Shown here: positions 20,097 to 26,978 of the stretch, one piece after another
How positions within the stretch are numbered: the first letter of the stretch is position 1
Layout: each line of letters begins with the position of its first letter
IMG/VR virus record: IMGVR_UViG_3300046501_000314
Coordinates: 1-44,990 of that record
Length of the DNA stretch: 44,990 nucleotides
Source: a virus
Reading direction: 5' to 3' (one strand)
Notes under the pieces: model-generated
Databases searched by the model: none
Told to the model about the DNA's origin: nothing
What the model saw: the letters and a program-made list of their open reading frames with translations, nothing else
Position numbers and translations under genes: made by a program

Positions 20097-21174
20097 TTTC
20101 ACCGACGCCGTACGCGACGACACCAGCCTCTTGATAGCCATTGCCGGCGCATCTGGCAGCGGCAAGACCTTTACCGCGCTGACGATGGCGACCGGACTTG
20201 CCCAGGGCGAGCCGATCTATGCAATCGACACCGAGGCAAAGCGGATGCTGCACTACGCCGATCAGTTCAAGTTCAAGCACCTGGACATGCGGCCGCCCTT
20301 CACGCCGGAAGCCTACATCGAGGCGATCCAGAAGGCGGAACGTGCCGGCGCCAAAGTGATCATCATCGACAGCACGTCCGATGAATACGAAGGCGTTGGC
20401 GGCCTACAGGAGATGCACGACGAGGAAGTCTCGAGACTTGCCCGCAAGCCTTATGACAAGCTCGAAGGCTGGGAGATCGACAAGTTCAACGCCCCGGCGT
20501 GGAAAGTGCCGAAGACACGCCATAAAACCCGGCTCATGTCGCCGCTGCGCCAGGTGCGCGCTTACATCATCTTCTGCCTGCGCGCCGAGGAGAAGATCAA
20601 GTTCGTCAAAGTGATCGACGACCGGTCAGGCAAGGAAAAGACCGCGATCCAGAGCGCCGGTTGGGTGCCGATCTGCGAGAAACGCTTCATGTTTGAAATG
20701 ACGATGAGCTTCACCGTCACTCCCGACAATCCCGGCGTACCGCTGATCGAGGACGGACAGGCCGTTTACGGCAAGATCCAGAGCCAGCACCTGCACATGT
20801 TCCCTACAGGCAAGCGCGTCACGGCCGAGAGCGGCCGGCTGCTGCGCGCATGGGCACGCGGCGAATCCACCACGACACAATCTCGACCAGCCGCCACCAC
20901 TCGGCAGGAAGAGCAGGGAGCCGGCAATTCCTCCCAAGCGCCGGCTCCCTCACACGATAAGGCGCTGCTGATCGAATACGACCAGAAGCTCGCAGCCGCC
21001 GACACCAAGGACAAGATGGCGACTGATCACACCGGCTTCAAATCCCGGTTCACCGACGAAGCCACAGCCGCCGTTGCGCAGAAGATTTTCTACGCACACC
21101 GCGACCGGCTGAACGATCTCGCAGACGCAGAGTCTACCGCAACTTACGTTCTGGGGCTGATCGATGGCGACTGA
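20089..21174 (+). CDS. Sak4-like RecA-fold ATPase (recombinase/annealase)
   Basis: A protein of 361 residues. Walker A is GASGSGKT at residues 20-27, followed by EPIYAIDTEAKR and a Walker B-like VIIIDSTSDEYEG. The arrangement RQVRAYIIFCLRAEEKIKF and the fairly short ATPase domain fit the AAA_24/Sak4 group of phage recombination proteins. Residues 265-300 are a Ser/Thr/Gln/Pro-rich linker, and the C-terminal 60 residues a helical domain. With the RecE-like nuclease upstream it forms an exonuclease-recombinase pair. Confidence 0.82.
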   Translation: MSDFTDAVRDDTSLLIAIAGASGSGKTFTALTMATGLAQGEPIYAIDTEAKRMLHYADQFKFKHLDMRPPFTPEAYIEAIQKAERAGAKVIIIDSTSDEYEGVGGLQEMHDEEVSRLARKPYDKLEGWEIDKFNAPAWKVPKTRHKTRLMSPLRQVRAYIIFCLRAEEKIKFVKVIDDRSGKEKTAIQSAGWVPICEKRFMFEMTMSFTVTPDNPGVPLIEDGQAVYGKIQSQHLHMFPTGKRVTAESGRLLRAWARGESTTTQSRPAATTRQEEQGAGNSSQAPAPSHDKALLIEYDQKLAAADTKDKMATDHTGFKSRFTDEATAAVAQKIFYAHRDRLNDLADAESTATYVLGLIDGD

Positions 21175-21283
21175 GGATTGGAACATCGTCATCATTGCGG
21201 CCTTCTCGTTCCCGGTGCTGATCGGGATCGTTGCGCTCATGCCCTCGGTGGTCAGCGCCATGCTCCGAAAGCTCCGCAGATGA
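21164..21283 (+). CDS. 39-residue membrane protein
   Basis: A short gene (MATEDWNIVIIAAFSFPVLI...) starting inside the end of the ATPase gene, with one hydrophobic helix of about 24 residues and a basic C-terminus (MLRKLRR). Its stop overlaps the next start (ATGA at 21280). Placement between coupled genes supports it. Together with the next gene it forms a membrane protein plus lipoprotein pair. Confidence 0.55.
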   Translation: MATEDWNIVIIAAFSFPVLIGIVALMPSVVSAMLRKLRR

Positions 21284-21414
21284 CCAGACGAGCGCTCCTA
21301 GTCCTCATCACCATCGCCATCACGGCCTGCGCCGAACAGCGGAAGCCGTGGACTGCCAAGAACCTTTACGAGGCCATCGAAAGCGCGAAGGCCGAGCAGG
21401 AGAGTTTCAGATGA
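21280..21414 (+). CDS. 44-residue lipoprotein
   Basis: The sequence MTRRALLVLITIAITACAEQ contains a lipobox (ITAC, Cys17) after a short basic and hydrophobic signal, so the mature lipoprotein would be only 28 residues with a charged helix (KNLYEAIESAKAEQESFR). Both ends overlap neighbours (ATGA at each). It resembles Rz1 in size and type, but the lysis spanins are elsewhere (26588-26978). Confidence 0.6.
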   Translation: MTRRALLVLITIAITACAEQRKPWTAKNLYEAIESAKAEQESFR

Positions 21415-22442
21415 CACAGACCGCCCATGAATTATCCGACCAGATCACGAAGGCCCCATCGCACGAAGACCGAATCCAGAAGCTGGACAAAGTTTTTTAC
21501 GTTCGGTGGACAAGCGGCCCAGATTACGAGCGTGCTTTCCTTTGCATTGAGGATGGTGAGGCGGACATGCGCGATTTCGCGATAGTGTCGTTTGGACAAG
21601 CGGAATTGTTTGTCGCAGCCTTTGAAGCCTCACGACAGGTCACCCTCTCAGCTCTTGCGGATGCAGAACTCCAACTTTCCGCCGACTCCCGCATAGCCGA
21701 GCTTGAGCAGCAAATAGCGAATATCAAGGCAAGCCGTGATTGCCAGGTCACGATTGCAGCGGGTGAGGAAGAGCGGGCGCGGAAGGCGGAAGCTGAGCGG
21801 GACGAGCTGAAGCAGCTTATCCGCGAGAACGGAACTCCTCGATTCAACGCCGTTTGCGCCCGCGCCGAAGCCGCCGAAGCCCTGTTGCAGCAGATGACCG
21901 AATATGCGCTTGAGGTCACACGAGCTCTTACTGGTTTGAGCGGCGGTGGTTCCGAAATGTTCTCCGGTCGGGTTGGCAATATCTACAAGGCGGATAGTGA
22001 AAAATGCTGCGGCGTCGTTCACGACCGTCACGCCAAAATGCACGGGTTGCTCGTCAATGCCGTGAAGTCGAAGAACGCCGCTGAGGTCAAGCTTGCCGAG
22101 GCCGTGAAGGTGATGGAGCAGCCCTTCTGCGTTCTGTTCCTCGACGGTCGCAATGAGCATGGCTCTCACGTCTTGCCGAGCTATCCGCGAGCCTTTGAGC
22201 CCGTCGGTGACGATATCGATGATCAGACAGAAGCTATCTTACTTGAGGCCGAACGTCTTGGGTTTACCATCGGTGAGCACGTTTGGGCCGAGTTTTTTGA
22301 TGTACCAGATCAGATCGGCGATGAGGGCCGGATTGAGTTTTCCGGATATTGGGAATTCAAGGGCATCAACGTCGAGATGAGCCGCGTCATCAACGCTTCG
22401 ACCCCCTCAAAACTGGAGGCCTCTTACAATGCAAAAGCTTGA
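21411..22442 (+). CDS. Hypothetical protein with coiled coil
   Basis: A protein of 343 residues. Residues 80-150 are a coiled coil (SRIAELEQQIANIKASRDCQ; AGEEERARKAEAERDELKQL). The C-terminal part is a separate domain of mixed beta and helical type (EPVGDDIDDQTEAILLEAER; GYWEFKGINVEMSRVI). Similar modular proteins occur in the variable part of alphaproteobacterial phage early operons. No function is assigned. Confidence 0.7.
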   Translation: MTQTAHELSDQITKAPSHEDRIQKLDKVFYVRWTSGPDYERAFLCIEDGEADMRDFAIVSFGQAELFVAAFEASRQVTLSALADAELQLSADSRIAELEQQIANIKASRDCQVTIAAGEEERARKAEAERDELKQLIRENGTPRFNAVCARAEAAEALLQQMTEYALEVTRALTGLSGGGSEMFSGRVGNIYKADSEKCCGVVHDRHAKMHGLLVNAVKSKNAAEVKLAEAVKVMEQPFCVLFLDGRNEHGSHVLPSYPRAFEPVGDDIDDQTEAILLEAERLGFTIGEHVWAEFFDVPDQIGDEGRIEFSGYWEFKGINVEMSRVINASTPSKLEASYNAKA

Positions 22443-22701
22443 GGAGCTGATAGCCAAGATTGCGCAGGTCGCCAGTTCGGTCGGCTGGCAGGCGAATGAG
22501 CCGGCCATGGAACTTGCAGGCCAGATCGTTTCCGTCCTCGCCGCCAATCCAGAGCATATCGAGCGCTTCATGGCTGAAGGGTCTGGTTTGTTCATCGACG
22601 GCACATTCAATCACGAAAACGGATCGCTGACCTATCGAGCCGGGAATGGCTTTATCTTGTCGCCGTCTGTCCTTCGCGAAACGAAGGGGCAGCAACAATA
22701 G
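22429..22701 (+). CDS. Small hypothetical protein
   Basis: A 90-residue protein (MQKLEELIAKIAQVASSVGW...), helical in the first 55 residues and with a short beta part (GLFIDGTFNHENGSLTYRAG). GGAGG nine bases upstream supports the start. Overlaps the previous gene by 14 bp. No family recognised. Confidence 0.65.
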   Translation: MQKLEELIAKIAQVASSVGWQANEPAMELAGQIVSVLAANPEHIERFMAEGSGLFIDGTFNHENGSLTYRAGNGFILSPSVLRETKGQQQ

Positions 22702-23001
22702 ATGCGTGTCACCGATCTCGAGAAGTTTGCGCTTGAACAGATCTGGCGTCCTTATCAAGGCGCGAAGGGCAGCATGTGCGACTATGAGCCTCGCTTGGAG
22801 CGCCTTCCGAAGTCTCTTGAAGAGACTGCCGCTCAGCTTTTGACAGATACAGAATGGAGCCGTTGTGTCGTCGGACGATTGGCCGGGATCGGCATCACGT
22901 TCCCTTCCTACATCTCCCACCCTCTCGCCACCATCGTGACCTTTTTGATCCGGCGCCATCGCGACCGCATAGATCAGGAGAAGAAAAATGCCGATAAGTG
23001 A
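22702..23001 (+). CDS. Small hypothetical protein
   Basis: A 99-residue protein starting directly after the preceding stop. It is helical and ends in a basic and charged stretch (FLIRRHRDRIDQEKKNADK). A short hydrophobic segment (SYISHPLATIVTFLI) might touch the membrane, but a soluble protein is as likely. Overlaps the next gene by 14 bp. Confidence 0.65.
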   Translation: MRVTDLEKFALEQIWRPYQGAKGSMCDYEPRLERLPKSLEETAAQLLTDTEWSRCVVGRLAGIGITFPSYISHPLATIVTFLIRRHRDRIDQEKKNADK

Positions 23002-24127
23002 AAAGCCGATTGCGCACCTAGTTTGGCTTCAGGGCCGACGCGCCGCCGATGATGTCGAGGACTACTACGAGGTAGCACGTCCCGGCGACAAATCGGTTGA
23101 TGGCTCTGATCCGTTCCCGGTCTACGCAGCTCTCCCTCATCTCGCCAAGCCCGTAGATGGGGAACCGAGTGGCTGGATACAGGGTGACGAATTCACCTTC
23201 GAAAAGGAAATGTACGAGGCGTGGATATCGGAAGGCAAGGTTCCAGAGCCGTTTTACTTCTCGGCTGTTTCCGCCGCCCTTGGAGCCGGGACGGTGGCGC
23301 AGGAGCCGGTGGGCTGGTTCAATCTTCCCAATGACAAGCACGGCTACCAGCAAGTCAGCGTCGAGTTCGAAGGGCTTCCGGGAACGGTGCCTCTTTACGC
23401 CGCCCCACCCCCACCCGCAGCGGTGCAAGAGCCGGTGGCCGTGAAGGCGATCATCCATATCGGCGCAGGCATGGCGAATACCCTGTATGGCTTGGCGCAG
23501 GAGGATTACATCCCCTCGAATATCCGAGAGATCATAAAAGGTCAGCAGCAAGAATGGGATGATGCCCGCTCCGCCCTCTCCACCTCCCAAAGCGACCCCG
23601 CACCCGAGATAGCGTGCCCCTGCACGACATTCGAGCAGGATGAAGATTGCCCGGTGGGACAACCTTCTTTGCTATGCAGTGCGTGCGAGGGAAAAGGCGT
23701 AGCCACCATTGAAGACGTCGTCGCCCTCGCCGCAGAGATGATGAAAGTGGCCGAACAAGTTGATGAACTCGAAGACCCGTTTGCGGCTTGGGAGAGCATC
23801 GAACTATTCAACAGTCACCATAATCAGATGCAAAAGGCATTGTGCAAGATAGCCGACATGGTCGATGCCGAAGACGCCGATCTGGACGATGCGATCTCTA
23901 TCGCCACCGCCGTGTTGCCCGTCCAAGACCCACCGCTAGCACCCGAGATAGCCGCGCTTCCGCAGGACGTGATCAATCTCGTCGGCGCTGCGCGCGAAGC
24001 TTTTGATACTTTTTCATTAGAGGAGCCAGAAAGCAGCGCACTTGACAAGGCCCTTGAACCATTCTCGTCACGCGTTCCATATGAGAACGAGCCGGATGAC
24101 GTCCCCGAGCAAGAGGAGGCGAAGTGA
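22988..24127 (+). CDS. Mosaic hypothetical protein
   Basis: A protein of 379 residues built from at least three parts: a beta-rich N-terminal domain with a repeated element (FPVYAALPHLA near residue 50 and TVPLYAAPPPPA near 140), each after a GWxxxx segment; a middle part with a possible zinc site (ACPCTTFEQDEDCPVG, LLCSACEGKG); and a long acidic helical C-terminus. The VYAA/LYAAPP elements are common in phage proteins of this operon type. AGGAGAAG precedes the start. Function unknown. Confidence 0.7.
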   Translation: MPISEKPIAHLVWLQGRRAADDVEDYYEVARPGDKSVDGSDPFPVYAALPHLAKPVDGEPSGWIQGDEFTFEKEMYEAWISEGKVPEPFYFSAVSAALGAGTVAQEPVGWFNLPNDKHGYQQVSVEFEGLPGTVPLYAAPPPPAAVQEPVAVKAIIHIGAGMANTLYGLAQEDYIPSNIREIIKGQQQEWDDARSALSTSQSDPAPEIACPCTTFEQDEDCPVGQPSLLCSACEGKGVATIEDVVALAAEMMKVAEQVDELEDPFAAWESIELFNSHHNQMQKALCKIADMVDAEDADLDDAISIATAVLPVQDPPLAPEIAALPQDVINLVGAAREAFDTFSLEEPESSALDKALEPFSSRVPYENEPDDVPEQEEAK

Positions 24128-24330
24128 TGGCCTATCCGAAGATGAAGCCGTGCCCGAAGTGCGGCAGCACCAACCTCAGCATCTACACCTATGACAACGG
24201 CTGGCGGCACGTCGAGTGCGACGAATGCTTCTATCTCGGCCCTGGTGAAGGCAGTAAGGCTGATGCCGTGAAGCAGCACAACGCCGGCCGCGCCGCCTTG
24301 GCTGATGAGGGAGGAAGAGAGAAGCCATGA
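24127..24330 (+). CDS. Lar-like zinc-ribbon protein
   Basis: A 67-residue protein, coupled to the upstream gene by TGATG. MKPCPKCGSTNLSIYTYDNG, ECDECFYLGPGE and AVKQHN fit the Lar/restriction alleviation-like zinc ribbon group (CPxCG, a Trp, CxxC, then an A-x-x-x-W/H-N helix). Rac prophage Lar alleviates EcoK restriction; many phage relatives have no proven role, so anti-restriction is a possibility only. Confidence 0.72.
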   Translation: MAYPKMKPCPKCGSTNLSIYTYDNGWRHVECDECFYLGPGEGSKADAVKQHNAGRAALADEGGREKP

Positions 24331-24458
24331 GCATCAAAAATGAAGGTGGCGGCCGATTTACCGTCGACGGCATTCATGCTGCGGTAATCCTTCTCATTAT
24401 CCTAGCTGCGGCATTCGGCGTAGGCGTCATCTTCGGATACACGGGGAGGATGATTTGA
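24327..24458 (+). CDS. 43-residue membrane protein
   Basis: A short gene overlapping the previous stop (ATGA) and the next start (TTGA). It encodes a polar N-terminus (MSIKNEGGGRFTVDG) and one membrane helix (AAVILLIILAAAFGVGVIFG). Overlaps at both ends support its translation. Function unknown. Confidence 0.6.
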   Translation: MSIKNEGGGRFTVDGIHAAVILLIILAAAFGVGVIFGYTGRMI

Positions 24459-24697
24459 CGAAAGCCACCGCTCTATTCCTGACCGAGGCCCAGCTTGCCG
24501 AGCGCATTGGCCTCACCACAGAGGCGTTCAAGACCGCGCTGCCCGCCCTGATGAAGTCCGGCTTTCCTGCGCCGGACCCGCTTTTTGACAAGCGCCGCTA
24601 CTGGCCTGCATGCGAAGCGTTCCTTGACCGCAGGTATGGACTCGCCGCAGCATCGGGGCAGGGCACTCCCGCCCTTGATGGAGATGAAAAATGGTAA
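24455..24697 (+). CDS. Excisionase-like DNA-binding protein
   Basis: An 80-residue protein starting with TTG at 24455, which is fixed by GGGGAGG five bases upstream and by the TTGA overlap with the previous stop. LFLTEAQLAERIGLTTEAFK followed by FPAPDPLFDKRRYWP is an AlpA/Xis-type winged helix, ending RYWPACEAFLDRRYGL. It directly precedes and overlaps the integrase, the normal place of an excisionase that would favour excision at attP. Confidence 0.72.
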   Translation: MTKATALFLTEAQLAERIGLTTEAFKTALPALMKSGFPAPDPLFDKRRYWPACEAFLDRRYGLAAASGQGTPALDGDEKW

Positions 24698-25962
24698 GCG
24701 CACCCGGCCTTAAATCGAGGCAACGGGGGAATGGCAACACGGCTCACTATTGGGTCGCGACTGCTGTTTCCAGACATGCCGGGGAATATCCCCTCAAGAC
24801 CGTGCGCGTGCACGGCACAGACGATGAGATCGCCGCACGTTGCCGCGCCCTCACTTCCGAGCTGAAAGAGTGGCTGTCGGGCCGAGGACATGGCAGTAAG
24901 CCTCAGTTCGATGGTTCGTTGCGGTCGTTGATCAAGGTCTATCAGCAGACACCAGAAAGCCCGTACCATGACGTAAAGAGCAACACGCGGGCGATGTATG
25001 ACGAAAGCCTGTCGCTGCTTGAGAAGAAGGTGGGCGACCGTCGGCTTGAGAAATTGACCGGCCTCGATTTCAAACGCTGGTATGCGAACTTTAAAGAGCC
25101 GGCCGAAGATACGCCAAAGCAGGCGGAGCGCCGCGCCGAGGCTGCGAAGCAAGGCAACCCGCTGCCACCTAACCCGGAGCGCGTTCGCCGCGCCTACAAG
25201 GCGATGCAGCTTCTACGCATCATCGTCGGATTCGGCGTCGTCTCGAATATCAAAGAGTGCTTCCGGCTCAAGATGGTCTTGGAAGAGATGGAGTTTCATT
25301 CGCCGCGCGGACGATCCGAAGCCATCACCTTCGAGCAGGCCAAGGCAATCTGCGATCTGGCGGTCAAGAAGGGGCTCTATTCCATCGCACTCGCCCAGGC
25401 ATTGCAGTTCGAATTGACGCTGCGGCAAATCGACGTGATCGGGCGTTGGGAGAGGACGGACAATCCGCTTGACGGTGGCATCGTCGATCGCGGCCAGCGC
25501 TGGCGTGATGGTCTCCTGTGGTCGCACCTCGATAGCTCTGGCGTCCTGCTGAAGGAAACCAGCAAGATCGAAGGCGTCACCGCCGAGCACGACACCATGC
25601 AGTATCCGTTCCTTCGCGAGATGATCGAACACATACCGATGGAGAAGCGGTTCGGGCCGATGATCAAATCCGAGGCGACCGGCATGCCGTATCGCTACCG
25701 GTATTTCTCATCAGTGTGGCGCTCGATCGCAACGGAAGCTGGTGTGCCGGCCCATGTATGGAACCGCGATAGCCGAGCCGGCGGCGTGACGGAAGGCTCC
25801 GATGCTGGCGCCAATCTTGAGCATCTTCGCCACCACGCCAACCATAAAAACATCGCGACGACTGCGAAATATAATCGCACGACGCGCGAGAAAACCACGA
25901 CGGTGGCGAAGCTGAGAGTCGCGCATCGAGGCGACAAGAACGCGACAGGAACAGGCGAGTAG
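24691..25962 (+). CDS. int: Tyrosine integrase
   Basis: A protein of 423 residues. The catalytic domain shows Arg245 (ELTLRQIDVI), WNRDSRAGGVTE (Arg359/Arg362, in the place of H-x-x-R), HHANHKNI (His385) and Tyr394 (TTAKYNR). Residues 70-200 form the core-binding domain. The LRQxDV form is common in integrases of alphaproteobacterial prophages. It should insert the phage into a tRNA-Arg(CCU) gene by the attP core 76 bp downstream. The start has GGAGA upstream and overlaps the excisionase-like gene. Confidence 0.92.
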   Translation: MVSAPGLKSRQRGNGNTAHYWVATAVSRHAGEYPLKTVRVHGTDDEIAARCRALTSELKEWLSGRGHGSKPQFDGSLRSLIKVYQQTPESPYHDVKSNTRAMYDESLSLLEKKVGDRRLEKLTGLDFKRWYANFKEPAEDTPKQAERRAEAAKQGNPLPPNPERVRRAYKAMQLLRIIVGFGVVSNIKECFRLKMVLEEMEFHSPRGRSEAITFEQAKAICDLAVKKGLYSIALAQALQFELTLRQIDVIGRWERTDNPLDGGIVDRGQRWRDGLLWSHLDSSGVLLKETSKIEGVTAEHDTMQYPFLREMIEHIPMEKRFGPMIKSEATGMPYRYRYFSSVWRSIATEAGVPAHVWNRDSRAGGVTEGSDAGANLEHLRHHANHKNIATTAKYNRTTREKTTTVAKLRVAHRGDKNATGTGE

Positions 25963-26038
25963 GAACGCCGTCGGAACGTGTAGGAACACGAATGCAGCAG
26001 ACCGATAGACTAACAGATTGTTTTTATTGGGTGATTGG

Positions 26039-26086
26039 TGGTGATCTCGACGCGATTCGAACGCGTGACCCCCAGATTAGGAATCT
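26039..26086 (-). other. attP core: 3' end of tRNA-Arg(CCU)
   Basis: On the minus strand this reads, in tRNA order, the anticodon loop TTCCTAA (anticodon CCT), its 3' stem TCTGG, a GGGTC variable region, a T arm ACGCG-TTCGAAT-CGCGT, the acceptor strand CGAGATC, then ACCA. The 5' side of the anticodon stem (AGAGA) no longer pairs fully, so the tRNA part ends at about 26086. Integration here would rebuild the host tRNA gene. It is not a full tRNA gene. Confidence 0.82.
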
Positions 26087-26127
26087 CTGCCTAGCTATTG
26101 GAATTGTTTCCTAGTGTTCCACGATAG

Positions 26128-26159
26128 CCGCGTTCCCGCAGATAAGCGTGGGAACGCGG
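26128..26159. other. 10-bp inverted repeat between attP and the lysis genes
   Basis: CCGCGTTCCC (26128-26137) and GGGAACGCGG (26150-26159) form a perfect stem over a 12-base loop. No T run follows on either strand, so it could be a weak terminator of the late transcript or a pair of integrase arm sites (GTTCC / GGAAC). Confidence 0.55.
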
Positions 26160-26163
26160 AACG

Positions 26164-26583
26164 TCACGGAAGCTTCAGCCATTGGCGCACCATCGACGAG
26201 GCTGTGTCGCTCGCCCAGGTGACGATGGCTCCGACAGATATCCCGAGAAGCAACAGGATGCCACCGAAGCCGGTACCGAGGATCTTGATGCGTCTCCACT
26301 CGGAGAGAGACGGGGCGACTTCCTTGTGATTTTTTTCGACGGTCTCGTTCAAGTTCTTTATCTGATCTCGAAGCTGAGCATCGACATGGCCGGCAATGGC
26401 GATCGTCTCGTCCGTCTTCGCCATCTGTCTCGCATGCTCATCAAGCCGCTTATGAATGACCGCACGGCTTTCGTGGGCGCTCTCTTTCTCTTCCTGAAAG
26501 TCATCCCTGATCCGCTCTACACCCTCTTCGAGGCGACCGAGTGAGCGCATGATCTCGTGCATAAGGTCCGCATTCGTCGCCAA
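26164..26583 (-). CDS. Coiled-coil, tail-anchored membrane protein (DUF1515-like; holin candidate)
   Basis: A protein of 139 residues when started at TTG 26583 (AGGAAG upstream; ATG 26562 is the alternative). Residues 10-95 are a long coiled coil (RSLGRLEEGVERIRDDFQEE; HVDAQLRDQIKNLNETVEKN), followed by one membrane helix (ILGTGFGGILLLLGISVGAI) and a short tail. The form resembles the DUF1515 group of rhizobial prophages. As the last gene of the lysis cluster and with no other holin in view, it is a holin or lysis accessory candidate by position only. Confidence 0.65.
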   Translation of the reverse strand: MATNADLMHEIMRSLGRLEEGVERIRDDFQEEKESAHESRAVIHKRLDEHARQMAKTDETIAIAGHVDAQLRDQIKNLNETVEKNHKEVAPSLSEWRRIKILGTGFGGILLLLGISVGAIVTWASDTASSMVRQWLKLP

Positions 26584-26587
26584 GAGG

Positions 26588-26800
26588 TTACTTCCTGCAC
26601 ATTGGATCTTTGCCGCACTGAACATTGTGCGCGGCAACCTCGTTCACGAACGGGCGATCATTGGAGAAGATGAATGCGCGGGTCGCGGCGTTCGGGTGCA
26701 AAGCGGCATAGCCGGCGCCGTCACTGGCACCGGTCGTCACCCCACACCCCGCCAATAGCGCGACACAGCTCAGGGTCAGACATGCTCTGAACCTTTTCAT
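26588..26800 (-). CDS. Outer-membrane spanin (Rz1-like lipoprotein)
   Basis: A 70-residue lipoprotein: MKRFRACLTLSCVALLAGCG carries a clear lipobox (LAGC, Cys19). The mature part has two more Cys (VQCGKDPMCRK) that could form a disulfide. The start at 26800 has AAGGAA eight bases upstream and lies 80 bp inside the inner spanin gene in another frame, the classic overlapped Rz/Rz1 arrangement. Together they would fuse inner and outer membranes in the last step of lysis. Confidence 0.78.
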   Translation of the reverse strand: MKRFRACLTLSCVALLAGCGVTTGASDGAGYAALHPNAATRAFIFSNDRPFVNEVAAHNVQCGKDPMCRK

Positions 26801-26978
26801 CGGTGATGTTCCTTTCCTTAAGCTGATTGAAGATGGCTTTCGTCTGCGCCGCTGCGCCGGCCGCCGTGCCATCGGAGTGGCCCTTGATGTAGACCCCGCC
26901 GATAATGGCGAGGACAGCAGCGACAACTAGCAGCGAGAGCCAGTTCTTCTTGATGAAATACAGGATGACGGCGATCAC
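26721..26978 (-). CDS. Inner-membrane spanin (Rz-like)
   Basis: An 85-residue protein starting with GTG at 26978, which overlaps the endolysin stop (GTGA). The N-terminal anchor (ILYFIKKNWLSLLVVAAVLA) is followed by a periplasmic helix (GTAAGAAAQTKAIFNQLKER) and an end rich in Cys (LCRAIGGVWGDDRCQ). It is shorter than coliphage Rz but has the same design and the nested Rz1-like gene. Confidence 0.72.
   Translation of the reverse strand: MIAVILYFIKKNWLSLLVVAAVLAIIGGVYIKGHSDGTAAGAAAQTKAIFNQLKERNITDEKVQSMSDPELCRAIGGVWGDDRCQ

Larger units (their letters stand above)
25947..26163. promoter_or_regulatory. Putative integrase arm-binding sites around attP
   Basis: GGAAC elements lie on both sides of the att core: AGGAAC at 25947, 25961 and 25982, GGAACG at 25973, then GTTCC at 26116 and 26132, GGAACG at 26151 and GGAACG at 26158. 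Such direct and inverted copies flanking the core are what arm-type integrase or excisionase sites look like. Confidence 0.5.

Noticed and set aside
26039-26086. A functional tRNA gene
   Set aside because: Only the 3' part from the anticodon loop to CCA is present; D arm and 5' acceptor strand are missing. It is the attP core.
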